Assembly (NCBI GenBank): GCA_902589825.1
Contig: CACIUL010000032.1
Location: forward strand, 1 to 38,364
Source of the DNA: an uncultured Verrucomicrobiota bacterium
GTDB taxonomy: Bacteria > Verrucomicrobiota > Verrucomicrobiia > Verrucomicrobiales > DEV007
DNA: 38,364 bases
Reading direction: 5' to 3'
The notes under the pieces were generated by a model. That model was not told the DNA's origin. It did no database searches and saw nothing but the letters and a program-made list of their open reading frames with translations. Of the stretch, positions 1 through 7,960 are shown piece by piece. Both the position numbers and the translations under genes were made by a program. Numbering within the stretch: position 1 is the stretch's first letter; every line of letters starts with the position of its first letter.

Positions 1-3000
1 ATAGACAAAAGCACCGTCGGGCTCAATGCTCACCGATCCGTTAGCGGGCAAGGATTCAACCAGCGCGACAAGCGGCTCCGATTCCGGATCCACGTCATTG
101 GCCAGCAGGCCTTCAGCCCCGGGGACATTCAACCGGCCATCCTCGTCGACTCTGTAGCTGTCAGGGATGGTGACCGGAAAATCATTCGCACCAGGAACCA
201 CATTGATGAACACGGTTGCCTCATCCTCAAGGCTGCCATCAGACAGGACATAAGTGAAGCTGTCTTGACCTTCAAAGTTAAGGCCGGGAGAGTAGATAAA
301 GCTGCCATCCCCGTCAAGGCTCACCTCGCCACTGAGAGGTCCTTTCAGCAGACGCACACTAAGCGCATCCCCTTCAACATCGCTGTCATTATTGATCAAC
401 CCGAAGACATCCGGTCTCCTGCCTTCAAGGCTAAGGTCAAAACTGATATCCGAGCTTGTCCCGGAAACCTGGTGTATCTCGACGGCAATAATATTCTCGC
501 CGGCCACGAGAAGGGATGCATCCGCGGTAAAGAGGAAAAAATCGTTTTCCCCGGGGGAAGTAGCAGGGGCAAAATCACTGAAAAGGGCATCCTCAGCAAG
601 ATTCGAACGCAACACCTCCGAGCCATTGATATAGACGGCTGCACCATCATCATGAAGCAACCTGATGCCAAGTGACTCAAACTCCGCCGGGTTGTCCACA
701 AGAAAACGATGCCTGAAGTAGGTGGTCGGGTGCTTCTCGTCGGAATCTTCACCAAACCCCACAGTGGTTGCCTCATCCCCGTCACCGTATCCAAGTTGTG
801 CGGGACCACTTTCCCACTGGCTGTCATCGTAATCCGCAGCGGTCCATTCCCGGCCCTGGTCACTGCCATCATCAAGGTAACTCCATACCGACCCGGCGGC
901 AATCAGTTCACTGGTAACCGCCGTGTAGACACTGACCTCAAGGTTGTCAATTGCCCAGGATTCATCATCTCCCCCTTCCCAGTCACCTCCATCGGCAAAC
1001 ATCTCAATGGTGATACTTTCCGCGGTATGCACGATGTCGCGCAAGACGGGCTCATTACCCATATCATAGGCTGAATCCCGATACAGGCTGCCCTGTGAAA
1101 AGCCCAAATCCAGCAACCGGGCCAGTTCAACCCCCGGCGGCGGAATGTAGCTCTGAATACCGCCCTGACCCGCATTGTCAAAAGTGTGGGCAAATATGCT
1201 CTGCCCATCGACAATGATATTGAAGAAATCTCCTCCATTCCTGTCCCCGTCCCACGAGTCAATGATCGCCAGGATAAACGACAGGGAAACCCGGTTGTGG
1301 GGAGGCAGGTTATTGATCGTAATTGAGGTGCTGCCGGCAGGGTTACCGGAAGTGCGGTTGCGCAAGAAACTGCCGGAAAATCCCTGATTGCCACCAACCC
1401 CATCGAAACCACTGACCAATTCCAGGCTGGTCACTCCGGAGAAAGGTGCCCCTGCCACCGTGTTGAAATTCTCGCTGAGAACCCTGACCGGCAGCGAAAG
1501 TCCAGCCTGTGAAACAGCAAGGGGGATATTTTCGCCCGTGGAATAGGTATCATCCTCTGCATTCGGGCCGTCATTGACGGGTGCCACCCTTATGGTCACA
1601 GTCCGCGAAAGAGATTTTTCTGTGCCGTCGTCAGCAAAATAAGTAAAGCTGTCCACCCCGAAGAAATCCCTCTGCGGGGTATACTCAAAGCTGCCGTCCG
1701 GGTTAAGGTTGAGCTCACCCGAGGAAACATCCCCATCAATAACAAAGGTTAACGGGTCATTCTCAATATCACTGGCAATTGCCGCCAACCCGGGAACGGG
1801 CGGTACACTCAGTATGGTGTCCTCGGTTGCATTCACCTCAAGGTCTTCGGCCACCGGGGGATCATTCACAGGCAAAATATCGAGACTCACCGTGGCAGAA
1901 GACGAACCTCCACTATCATCAGTCAGGGTATAAGTGAAGGAATCCATACCTGAAAAATTGACTGCGGGGACATAAGTGAATGTGCCGTCACGGTTAAGGA
2001 CAAGCACACCGTTTGTAGGCTCAACAGCTAGGGACGCCACCAGGGATCCCTCGCCACTGTCATTGACAAGCAGGCCACCATTGACACCATCCCCTACCAA
2101 CTCCACGAGAATGTCATCAAACAGGGCATCCGTGACTTCCCCTGGAGTCGTGGATGCATTGTTGTAGACACCAAAATCCAGATTCTGTGTGCCTGCCGGC
2201 AAGGAAATCTCGGTACTGAACACGCGCCAGCCTGAATCATCATTGCCTCCGCCATTGCCATCACCGGTAATCCGGAAAACCTCATCACTCTGTCCCGTGC
2301 CGAATAATTCACCTCCTGCGGCAAAAAGAATCGTACTGTATTCATCAGGTTCATAACCTGCATCCATGAGGAGCCTGTAACGAAAACTGACCTCCAGGGT
2401 CGCTGGGTTCTCCAGTATAATAGGCACCCGCAGGGATCCGGCCGAGACCGTGTCCCGGCCCTGAGGGCCTCCGCCGACACGGACCCGCCCGCCGGCAGTG
2501 CCTTCAAATCCCCCCTCAGCCAGAACATCACCCGCAGCAAAATCAGGTTCCGATGTGTCATAGGGTCCCGGGAAAGGGTCATCCGCATGCACGAGTGAAC
2601 CTCCCCCGCCGGTTGAGGGACGGAGAATCAAGTCAAAGCCGACATCACTGCTCTCAATGGTGGCCTGATGAAGCTCCACGGCTATGGAATTATTTCCCGC
2701 CACAAGCAAACCGCCCAGGTTCACGGTATCCGTCAGGTATACGGACTCATCAGGCACCGAGCTGGTGGTAAACGTTTGCGTGGTAAGCGGCCCTGCAGGT
2801 AAGGACGCCGAGCGAAAAACCTCGGTACCGTTGACGTATACGGCAATACCGTCATCAATAAGGTATTCCATTTCCCAGGATTCAATCAGGGCCTCTGTCG
2901 CCGTCAGGGTAAAAGTATTCCTGAACAGGTATGTGGTCACCAGGTTCTGGCCATTGGCCGCCTGGTCAATGCCGAAGAGCAGGTCATCAAGGCCGGAAAA

Positions 3001-3390
3001 ACCATCAATGTTTCCCGACTGGATTGGTACTGGTGCCCTGAACCATGGTGTCACCGTGGAGGTCTCAGGGTCAAAATCCGGTGCATTCCACGCCCGTGCT
3101 GAACTGTCCACCGGATAACCATCACCCCTGCCGTTTTGATTCTCGATACGGTCCAGGATCAACCATTGGTTATCAAAAGAACCGGCACCGGCTCCATCAA
3201 AATTCTCAAGAAAAATGGGACCCGACACCACGGAAAAAGCACGGTCCTCGCTCAGCACATAGGCATCATCAACAGCATTGGGTTCTGCAATGGTTTGCGC
3301 CACACAAAAAACCCATGCCGCGATCACCGGGGCAAGCTGGTGGAAAATACAGTAACGGCGAAAAACCGGTAAACTCAGTCGGGGAAACAC
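1..3390 (-). CDS. Very large exported multidomain protein with cadherin-like repeats (3' end outside window)
   Basis: The frame is open without a stop from a GTG at 3390 to the window edge, giving at least 1130 residues with the C-terminus missing. An in-frame TAG lies ten codons upstream of the GTG. The N-terminus looks like a signal peptide: basic residues, then a hydrophobic stretch around residues 19-32, then AQT-IAE. Residues about 45-430 hold beta-rich modules with 'DDGxAVYxNG' and 'AGxNxIAVExHQ' signatures. Cadherin/Ig-like tandem repeats (LxNDxD...GxLxLNxDGSFxYxP...F.G.DSFTY..DDG) follow at about 431-610. A second carbohydrate-binding-like stretch covers about 640-990 and further cadherin-like repeats run from 991. 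The dense Asp/Asn motifs suggest calcium binding. This is probably a surface or secreted adhesin or substrate-binding protein. No catalytic domain is visible. I see no clear Shine-Dalgarno, so the exact start is uncertain. Confidence 0.8.
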   Translation of the reverse strand, partial: MFPRLSLPVFRRYCIFHQLAPVIAAWVFCVAQTIAEPNAVDDAYVLSEDRAFSVVSGPIFLENFDGAGAGSFDNQWLILDRIENQNGRGDGYPVDSSARAWNAPDFDPETSTVTPWFRAPVPIQSGNIDGFSGLDDLLFGIDQAANGQNLVTTYLFRNTFTLTATEALIESWEMEYLIDDGIAVYVNGTEVFRSASLPAGPLTTQTFTTSSVPDESVYLTDTVNLGGLLVAGNNSIAVELHQATIESSDVGFDLILRPSTGGGGSLVHADDPFPGPYDTSEPDFAAGDVLAEGGFEGTAGGRVRVGGGPQGRDTVSAGSLRVPIILENPATLEVSFRYRLLMDAGYEPDEYSTILFAAGGELFGTGQSDEVFRITGDGNGGGNDDSGWRVFSTEISLPAGTQNLDFGVYNNASTTPGEVTDALFDDILVELVGDGVNGGLLVNDSGEGSLVASLAVEPTNGVLVLNRDGTFTYVPAVNFSGMDSFTYTLTDDSGGSSSATVSLDILPVNDPPVAEDLEVNATEDTILSVPPVPGLAAIASDIENDPLTFVIDGDVSSGELNLNPDGSFEYTPQRDFFGVDSFTYFADDGTEKSLSRTVTIRVAPVNDGPNAEDDTYSTGENIPLAVSQAGLSLPVRVLSENFNTVAGAPFSGVTSLELVSGFDGVGGNQGFSGSFLRNRTSGNPAGSTSITINNLPPHNRVSLSFILAIIDSWDGDRNGGDFFNIIVDGQSIFAHTFDNAGQGGIQSYIPPPGVELARLLDLGFSQGSLYRDSAYDMGNEPVLRDIVHTAESITIEMFADGGDWEGGDDESWAIDNLEVSVYTAVTSELIAAGSVWSYLDDGSDQGREWTAADYDDSQWESGPAQLGYGDGDEATTVGFGEDSDEKHPTTYFRHRFLVDNPAEFESLGIRLLHDDGAAVYINGSEVLRSNLAEDALFSDFAPATSPGENDFFLFTADASLLVAGENIIAVEIHQVSGTSSDISFDLSLEGRRPDVFGLINNDSDVEGDALSVRLLKGPLSGEVSLDGDGSFIYSPGLNFEGQDSFTYVLSDGSLEDEATVFINVVPGANDFPVTIPDSYRVDEDGRLNVPGAEGLLANDVDPESEPLVALVESLPANGSVSIEPDGAFVY

Positions 3391-3495
3391 TGCAAAAGAA
3401 ACAATGGTTTGGGTCTACAAGATCGTGCAGGCACCATGGAATTGCAAGGCGCCAGCAAACCCGGGGGATTTCATGAACTACAAAGGCATTGGCCG

Positions 3496-4545
3496 TTAAA
3501 ACACGGAAGCCGCCTTTGCCTGTATACGCTCTATCGCCCAGCGGGCATGCCCCCCAACAAGTGGCCCCTCCGCCTGAAGCGCATTGGTAAGTGCCGGGAG
3601 GTCAGATTCGTCCCCCACGTTGCCAAGTGCCACACAGACATTCCTCAGGAAACGCTCACGGCCGATGCGCTTTACCGGGGATTGACGGAATAAAACCCGG
3701 AAATCCTCCTCACTTACGGAAAGAAAATCACGTAACGGCCAGGCTGTATAGTCCCTGGCGGCAAACTTTGCTTCCCTGGAGGCCTCGGCAAACCGATTCC
3801 ATGGGCACACCTCAAGGCAGTCATCACAACCAAAAACCCTGGCTCCAACTGCCTCACGAAACTCCTCAGGAATCGGGCCGCGGTGCTCAATGGTCAGGTA
3901 AGAGATACACCGACGGGCATCCAGGTGATGCGGAGAAGTGATCGCGGCAGTCGGGCAGCAATCCACGCATGCCGTGCATTTCCCACACCGGTCGGGCATC
4001 GGCGAATCAGGCTGCAGGGCAAGCGTGGTCACCAGCTCTGCGAGAAAAAACCACGTGCCCAGACTCGGGTGGATCTGCATCGTGCTCTTGCCACTCCATC
4101 CAAGCCCCGCATCAGTTGCAAAATCCCTCTCAAGAACCGGCCCATAATCGACATAAAAGCGCTGCTCGCCTCCCAATGCCTCAAGCTGCCTGGAAAAAGC
4201 CTTAAGCTTCTTGTCTATCACCAGGTGATAGTCAGTGCCCAGCGCGTAGCGGGCAAATCGTCCGCTGCGTGCAGCACCTGGAACCGGGTCCGGCGCATCT
4301 TTCCCCGGATAATAATTAAGTGCCAGGACAATGACTGTCCTTGCACCTTCCACCAGCAAGCGGGGATCCTTGCGCCGCTCGGGGGTTTTTTGCATCCATT
4401 CCATGTCGCCGTGCTCCCCTGCATCAATCCATGACTGGAATTCATCGGCATGTGTCGCCCTTCTCGCCGGGGCAAAGCGGCATTCGTCAAATCCCAGGCG
4501 CGAGGCAATTTCCCTGACCCTGCTCTCAAGTGTCTCAGGCATCAT
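3496..4545 (-). CDS. queG: Epoxyqueuosine reductase QueG
   Basis: Cobalamin-dependent iron-sulfur enzyme that reduces epoxyqueuosine to queuosine at tRNA position 34, the last step of queuosine synthesis; cytoplasmic. The 349-residue product carries the VDYGPVLER motif with the likely catalytic Asp133. It has two ferredoxin-type clusters: Cys187/190/193/197 (CxxCxxCxxxCP) and Cys240/243/247 (CDDCLEVCPW). The C-terminus looks like a HEAT-type helical tail (LRNVCVALGNVG), as in typical QueG proteins. The start codon directly abuts the aroK stop (TGA then ATGATG), so translation is probably coupled to aroK. No other queuosine gene lies in the window. Confidence 0.95.
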   Translation of the reverse strand: MMPETLESRVREIASRLGFDECRFAPARRATHADEFQSWIDAGEHGDMEWMQKTPERRKDPRLLVEGARTVIVLALNYYPGKDAPDPVPGAARSGRFARYALGTDYHLVIDKKLKAFSRQLEALGGEQRFYVDYGPVLERDFATDAGLGWSGKSTMQIHPSLGTWFFLAELVTTLALQPDSPMPDRCGKCTACVDCCPTAAITSPHHLDARRCISYLTIEHRGPIPEEFREAVGARVFGCDDCLEVCPWNRFAEASREAKFAARDYTAWPLRDFLSVSEEDFRVLFRQSPVKRIGRERFLRNVCVALGNVGDESDLPALTNALQAEGPLVGGHARWAIERIQAKAASVF

Positions 4546-5094
4546 TCAATGGCTCGCTGCAAACCAGAAACGGGCACTCTCGGCAATACCGTATGCCAGT
4601 TCCTCACTGCTCAATTCATTCACATCGATGCGTTCATCAGCAGCCTGCCTGTAGAGCTCAATCCGCCCGGCCATGAGTTCCTCTATACTGCGCCTGGGAT
4701 CTTCGGTTTGGAGCAGGGGCCGGTCATCACTTTTGGATGCCCTGTCGATAATGACATCGATGCTGGCATCAAGCCAAATGACCATTCCCAGTGATCGGAT
4801 CAGCTCAATATTCCCGGGACGGGTCACGATGCCGCCACCAGTGGATATCACCATGCGCTCACTGTTGATCAAGTCCTCAAGGACACCGGATTCCAGGTCA
4901 CGAAAGCCCTCCTGTCCAATATCACTGAAAATATCCGTGATCGGCTTGCCGGCCCTTTCAACAATAAGATCATCAGTATCCACGGCATCCAAACCCAGCC
5001 CTGGTGCCAGGGCCCTTGCCAGGGTGGACTTCCCGGTAGCCATGAACCCGATCAGGATCAGGTTCACCGGAGTTTTGCGTATCATTTTGGCCAT
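4546..5094 (-). CDS. aroK: Shikimate kinase
   Basis: Phosphorylates shikimate to shikimate 3-phosphate with ATP in the chorismate pathway; cytoplasmic. The 182-residue product has the P-loop GFMATGKST (residues 16-24), the DTDD magnesium/shikimate motif (39-42), the FRDLE arginine (Arg65), the STGGG substrate loop (84-88) and a lid containing DDRPLL. The open frame continues 70 codons further upstream, but that part overlaps the divergent sua5 coding region and looks unlike a shikimate kinase. I therefore place the start at the ATG at 5094; the ATG at 5085 is an alternative. It is probably co-transcribed with queG, which follows with no gap. Confidence 0.93.
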   Translation of the reverse strand: MAKMIRKTPVNLILIGFMATGKSTLARALAPGLGLDAVDTDDLIVERAGKPITDIFSDIGQEGFRDLESGVLEDLINSERMVISTGGGIVTRPGNIELIRSLGMVIWLDASIDVIIDRASKSDDRPLLQTEDPRRSIEELMAGRIELYRQAADERIDVNELSSEELAYGIAESARFWFAASH

Positions 5095-5113
5095 CAGTGA
5101 ACGGAATTTAGTA

Positions 5114-5128
5114 TGGCACCCGCCTTGC
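5114..5128 (+). promoter_or_regulatory. Sigma-54-like -24/-12 promoter upstream of sua5
   Basis: TGGCAC, five bases, then TTGC matches the core sigma-54 consensus, with the GG and GC dinucleotides exactly ten bases apart. It lies in the 106-bp gap between the divergent aroK and sua5 starts and points toward sua5, which begins about 70 bp downstream. The TTGC is part of the perfect 12-bp palindrome at 5123-5134. Whether the promoter is used is inference. Sigma-54 itself is not encoded in the window, although an NtrC-type activator with the GAFTGA loop is. Confidence 0.4.
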
Positions 5129-5151
5129 GCAAGGACTAGAGCACACTGTGC
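5123..5151. repeat. Two palindromes in the aroK/sua5 divergent gap
   Basis: CCTTGCGCAAGG (5123-5134) is a perfect 12-bp palindrome. GCACACTGTGC (5141-5151) is an 11-bp palindrome with a single central base. Their position between divergent genes and over a sigma-54-like promoter fits an operator, but no regulator is identified. Confidence 0.4.
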
Positions 5152-5200
5152 GTTATTGACGCCCGGCACCGATTCGGGATTGTTAAGCACAATCCAAGGG

Positions 5201-6238
5201 ATGGAAACTGTAATACTAGAAGCGGGTTCACCCGAACAAATCCGCTCTGCTGTGACGAGGGCGGGCAGGTTCTTGAATCGCGGGCAGGTCGTGGCCCTGC
5301 CCACTGAGACCGTCTACGGCCTTGCCGCCTGCGCATTCAACCCGACAGCCTGTGCCACAGTCTTCGAGGCAAAGCAACGGCCGGAATTCGATCCGCTCAT
5401 TGTCCACGTGAAGGACAAGGCCATGCTGGAAAAAGTAGCTGATATACCGCCGGAGATTGCCGACGCGGTGAACCGCTTGATCAACGAGTTCTGGCCGGGA
5501 CCACTGACGCTTGTCCTGCCCAAAAAACCGGCGATACCCGACATTGTAACGGCCGGTCTCGACACCGTTGCAGTACGCTGCAGCAAGCACCCGGTCTTCA
5601 GGGCTGTCATCGAGGAGGTCGGAGCCCCCATTGCGGCTCCCAGTGCCAACCGGTTCGGCCGTATTTCACCTACTTCAAGCTCGGCAGTAATGAGCGAATT
5701 GTCAGGCCGGATCCCGATGATCATCGACAGTGGCGCATGCTCGGAGGGAATGGAATCGACTATTGTTCGTGTTGAGCAAAGTGGTAAGCCAAAGCCGTTC
5801 ATCCACCTTTTGCGGCCCGGGCCCGTGACCGTGGAGATGCTCAAGAAGCTGGGCAAAGTCATAACCACTGAACCGTTATCCCCATCCAGCGAAAAACCCG
5901 AGGCACCCGGCCAGCTCTCAAGCCACTACGCGCCGAGGACCCCATTGCAACTGCTCGAAAAACCTTCCGACTTCAGGCCACAGGACGGGCTGAGCTATGC
6001 CATGCTCAGTTACAGGGGACAACCCAAGGACGGCTACATTGACATGCACCCGTGGCATGAGGTGGAAATACTCAGTCCCGGATCAGGGAAACTGCCCGAG
6101 GCGGCAGTGCGTTTTTTCTTCGCGCTACGCAAGCTGGATCAATGCGGAGCGGACGCTATCATCGCCGAACCCGTCCCGGAACGCGGAATCGGCCTTGCCA
6201 TTCAGGATCGTCTCCGCCGTGCATCCGCCAAGCCGTAG
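5201..6238 (+). CDS. L-threonylcarbamoyladenylate synthase, Sua5 type
   Basis: Makes threonylcarbamoyl-AMP from threonine, bicarbonate and ATP, the first step of t6A modification of ANN-decoding tRNAs; cytoplasmic. The 345-residue product has a YrdC domain (about 10-210) with PTETVYGL (34-41), KQRP and the PSANRFG motif. A linker and a C-terminal Sua5 domain (about 215-345) follow, with SSHYAPRTPL at the junction. The two-domain length matches Sua5 rather than the single-domain TsaC. The frame stays open upstream to 4673 across aroK, but homology begins at the ATG at 5201, which has AAGGG immediately before it. A sigma-54-like promoter lies 73-87 bp upstream. Confidence 0.93.
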   Translation: METVILEAGSPEQIRSAVTRAGRFLNRGQVVALPTETVYGLAACAFNPTACATVFEAKQRPEFDPLIVHVKDKAMLEKVADIPPEIADAVNRLINEFWPGPLTLVLPKKPAIPDIVTAGLDTVAVRCSKHPVFRAVIEEVGAPIAAPSANRFGRISPTSSSAVMSELSGRIPMIIDSGACSEGMESTIVRVEQSGKPKPFIHLLRPGPVTVEMLKKLGKVITTEPLSPSSEKPEAPGQLSSHYAPRTPLQLLEKPSDFRPQDGLSYAMLSYRGQPKDGYIDMHPWHEVEILSPGSGKLPEAAVRFFFALRKLDQCGADAIIAEPVPERGIGLAIQDRLRRASAKP

Positions 6239-6363
6239 CATCTTCAGCAGTGTTCAGCTCGTCACTAAAGAAAACTGAAAGGCCGCCGGAACACCGGACG
6301 TTTTTATCCCCGGCACATGAAGATGCCCAGAACCCCTGACAGGATCCCCCGGATAAACTTTTA

Positions 6364-7917
6364 ATGTCGATGCTTAAGTCCATGGCCACGATCAGCGGGT
6401 TCACGCTGTTAAGCCGACTGCTCGGCTTGTTGCGAGAGGTATTGATCGGGCGCTACCTTGGAACAGGAGGAGCCGCGGACGCGTTCGTCGCCGCATTCCG
6501 TTTCCCGAACATGTTTCGCCGCATATTCGGCGAGGGGGCCTTCAACTCCGCCTACGTCCCGCTATTTGCCAGGGAACTGGAGGAAAAAGACCGTGTTGCA
6601 GCCGAACAATTCGCCTCCCGGACTTTCTCAATTCTGGCCATCGTGCTCATCCTGGGAACACTCGTGGCTATCCCTGCCATGCCTGCCATCATGTGGGTAT
6701 TTGCCCACGGTTTCATTGATGATCCTGAAAAGTTTGATACCACCGTCAGCCTTGCCCGAATCATGTTCAGTTACCTGTTGTGCATGGCGCTCTCTGCACA
6801 CCTGAGCGGAACGCTGAATACACTCAAGGTATTCGCAATGCCGGCTTTTGCCCCGGTAATCCTCAACCTGATCTTTATCACTGCCCTTCTCATTGTGGTT
6901 CCTGCCATGGGCCTGGTCGGAAATTTCCGTGAGATCGGGTACGTCATCTCCTGGGCGGTTTTCATCGCCGGGTTTGTGCAACTATCAGCACTCTACTTCA
7001 CCTGCCGGGCCAAGGGAATCCGTGTTGTGCCTGTCAGCCCGAGAATCACGCCCGGTATCAGGCGCCTGTTTACCCTGATGATACCAGGAGTCCTCGCTGC
7101 GGGTATCCAGCAGTTAAACCTCTTTGTGGGAACTGTCATCGCCTCGACACAGGATGGTGCACTCTCCTTCCTGTACTACTCCGATCGAATCTATCAGCTG
7201 CCCCTGGGCATGATCGGCATCGCCTTCGGCGTGGTATTGCTCCCGGAAATTACCCGTAAGCTGCGCAGCGGCGACCGGGAAGGGGCTACCGGAAGCATTA
7301 CCCGGGGAATGGATTTTGCCATGCTGTTCACACTTCCTGCAACGGTAGCCATGCTGGTCATTCCCATTCCCATCATCAGTACGATCTTTGAGCGGGGAGA
7401 GTTTCATGACGAAAGCACCAGACAGACTGCCGCTGCCCTTGCAGGTTTTGCCATCGGCCTTCCGGGCTATGTCATGGTGAGGGTATTGCAACCGGGATAT
7501 TTTGCCCGGGAGGATACCAAGAGGCCGATGATCATGGCATTGATCACCGTTGCTGTGAATATTGCCTGCTCCCTCGCCCTCTTTCCCTTCCTGGGGCATG
7601 TCGGCATTGCACTGGCAACAGCAATCAGCGCATGGGTCAATGTGGCTTTGCTGGTATTCGGCCTGCGCGGCTTCTGGAAACCGGACATCGGCACCCTTCT
7701 GCGACTGCCGAGAATGCTGCTTGCCGCACTCATCATGGGCACAGCCCTCTTTGGGCTCTACCGGATGACAGACAGCTGGTTTGAAGAAGAAAGCCTGAAG
7801 AGAGTGCTTGGCCTGGGACTGCTCATCATTGCAGGAATCACTGTCTACTTCGCAGCAGCCATTTTCCTCAAGGCAACAAACATCCAGGCGATCAGGAGCG
7901 GATTCTCCAGGCGCTGA
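6364..7917 (+). CDS. murJ: Probable lipid II flippase MurJ
   Basis: Multidrug/oligosaccharidyl-lipid/polysaccharide-superfamily transporter that moves lipid II across the inner membrane for peptidoglycan synthesis. The 517-residue product begins with the family-typical N-terminus (SGFTLLSRLLGLLREVLIG, then AADAFVAAFRFPNMFRRIFGEGAFNSAYVPLF). It has roughly fourteen hydrophobic segments and the internal QLPLGMIGIAFGVVLLPEI motif. Length and spacing are normal. It stands 125 bp downstream of sua5 and is followed by a nested hairpin before the convergent serpin gene. Confidence 0.94.
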   Translation: MSMLKSMATISGFTLLSRLLGLLREVLIGRYLGTGGAADAFVAAFRFPNMFRRIFGEGAFNSAYVPLFARELEEKDRVAAEQFASRTFSILAIVLILGTLVAIPAMPAIMWVFAHGFIDDPEKFDTTVSLARIMFSYLLCMALSAHLSGTLNTLKVFAMPAFAPVILNLIFITALLIVVPAMGLVGNFREIGYVISWAVFIAGFVQLSALYFTCRAKGIRVVPVSPRITPGIRRLFTLMIPGVLAAGIQQLNLFVGTVIASTQDGALSFLYYSDRIYQLPLGMIGIAFGVVLLPEITRKLRSGDREGATGSITRGMDFAMLFTLPATVAMLVIPIPIISTIFERGEFHDESTRQTAAALAGFAIGLPGYVMVRVLQPGYFAREDTKRPMIMALITVAVNIACSLALFPFLGHVGIALATAISAWVNVALLVFGLRGFWKPDIGTLLRLPRMLLAALIMGTALFGLYRMTDSWFEEESLKRVLGLGLLIIAGITVYFAAAIFLKATNIQAIRSGFSRR

Positions 7918-7921
7918 AAGA

Positions 7922-7952
7922 CGTTGTAAGGGCATCATTGCCCATGGCAACG
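7922..7952. terminator. Nested hairpin between convergent murJ and serpin genes
   Basis: The outer arms CGTTG (7922-7926) and CAACG (7948-7952) enclose GGGCA (7930-7934) and TGCCC (7939-7943) with a TCAT loop. It occupies the 43-bp gap between two convergent stops, as a bidirectional terminator would. There is no strong T-run on either side, so intrinsic termination is uncertain. Confidence 0.4.
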
Positions 7953-7960
7953 CCTTATAA

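Noticed and set aside
396-1412. Two minus-strand frames inside the large exported gene
   Set aside because: They are in a different frame from the continuous modular protein and carry no recognisable motifs.
4673-5200. Long open frame continuous with sua5, antisense to aroK
   Set aside because: The translated part has no Sua5 similarity, covers a clear shikimate kinase on the other strand, and sua5 homology starts at 5201.
7114-7950. 278-codon minus-strand frame opposite murJ
   Set aside because: His/Gln/Cys-rich composition without motifs; antisense to MurJ membrane segments.
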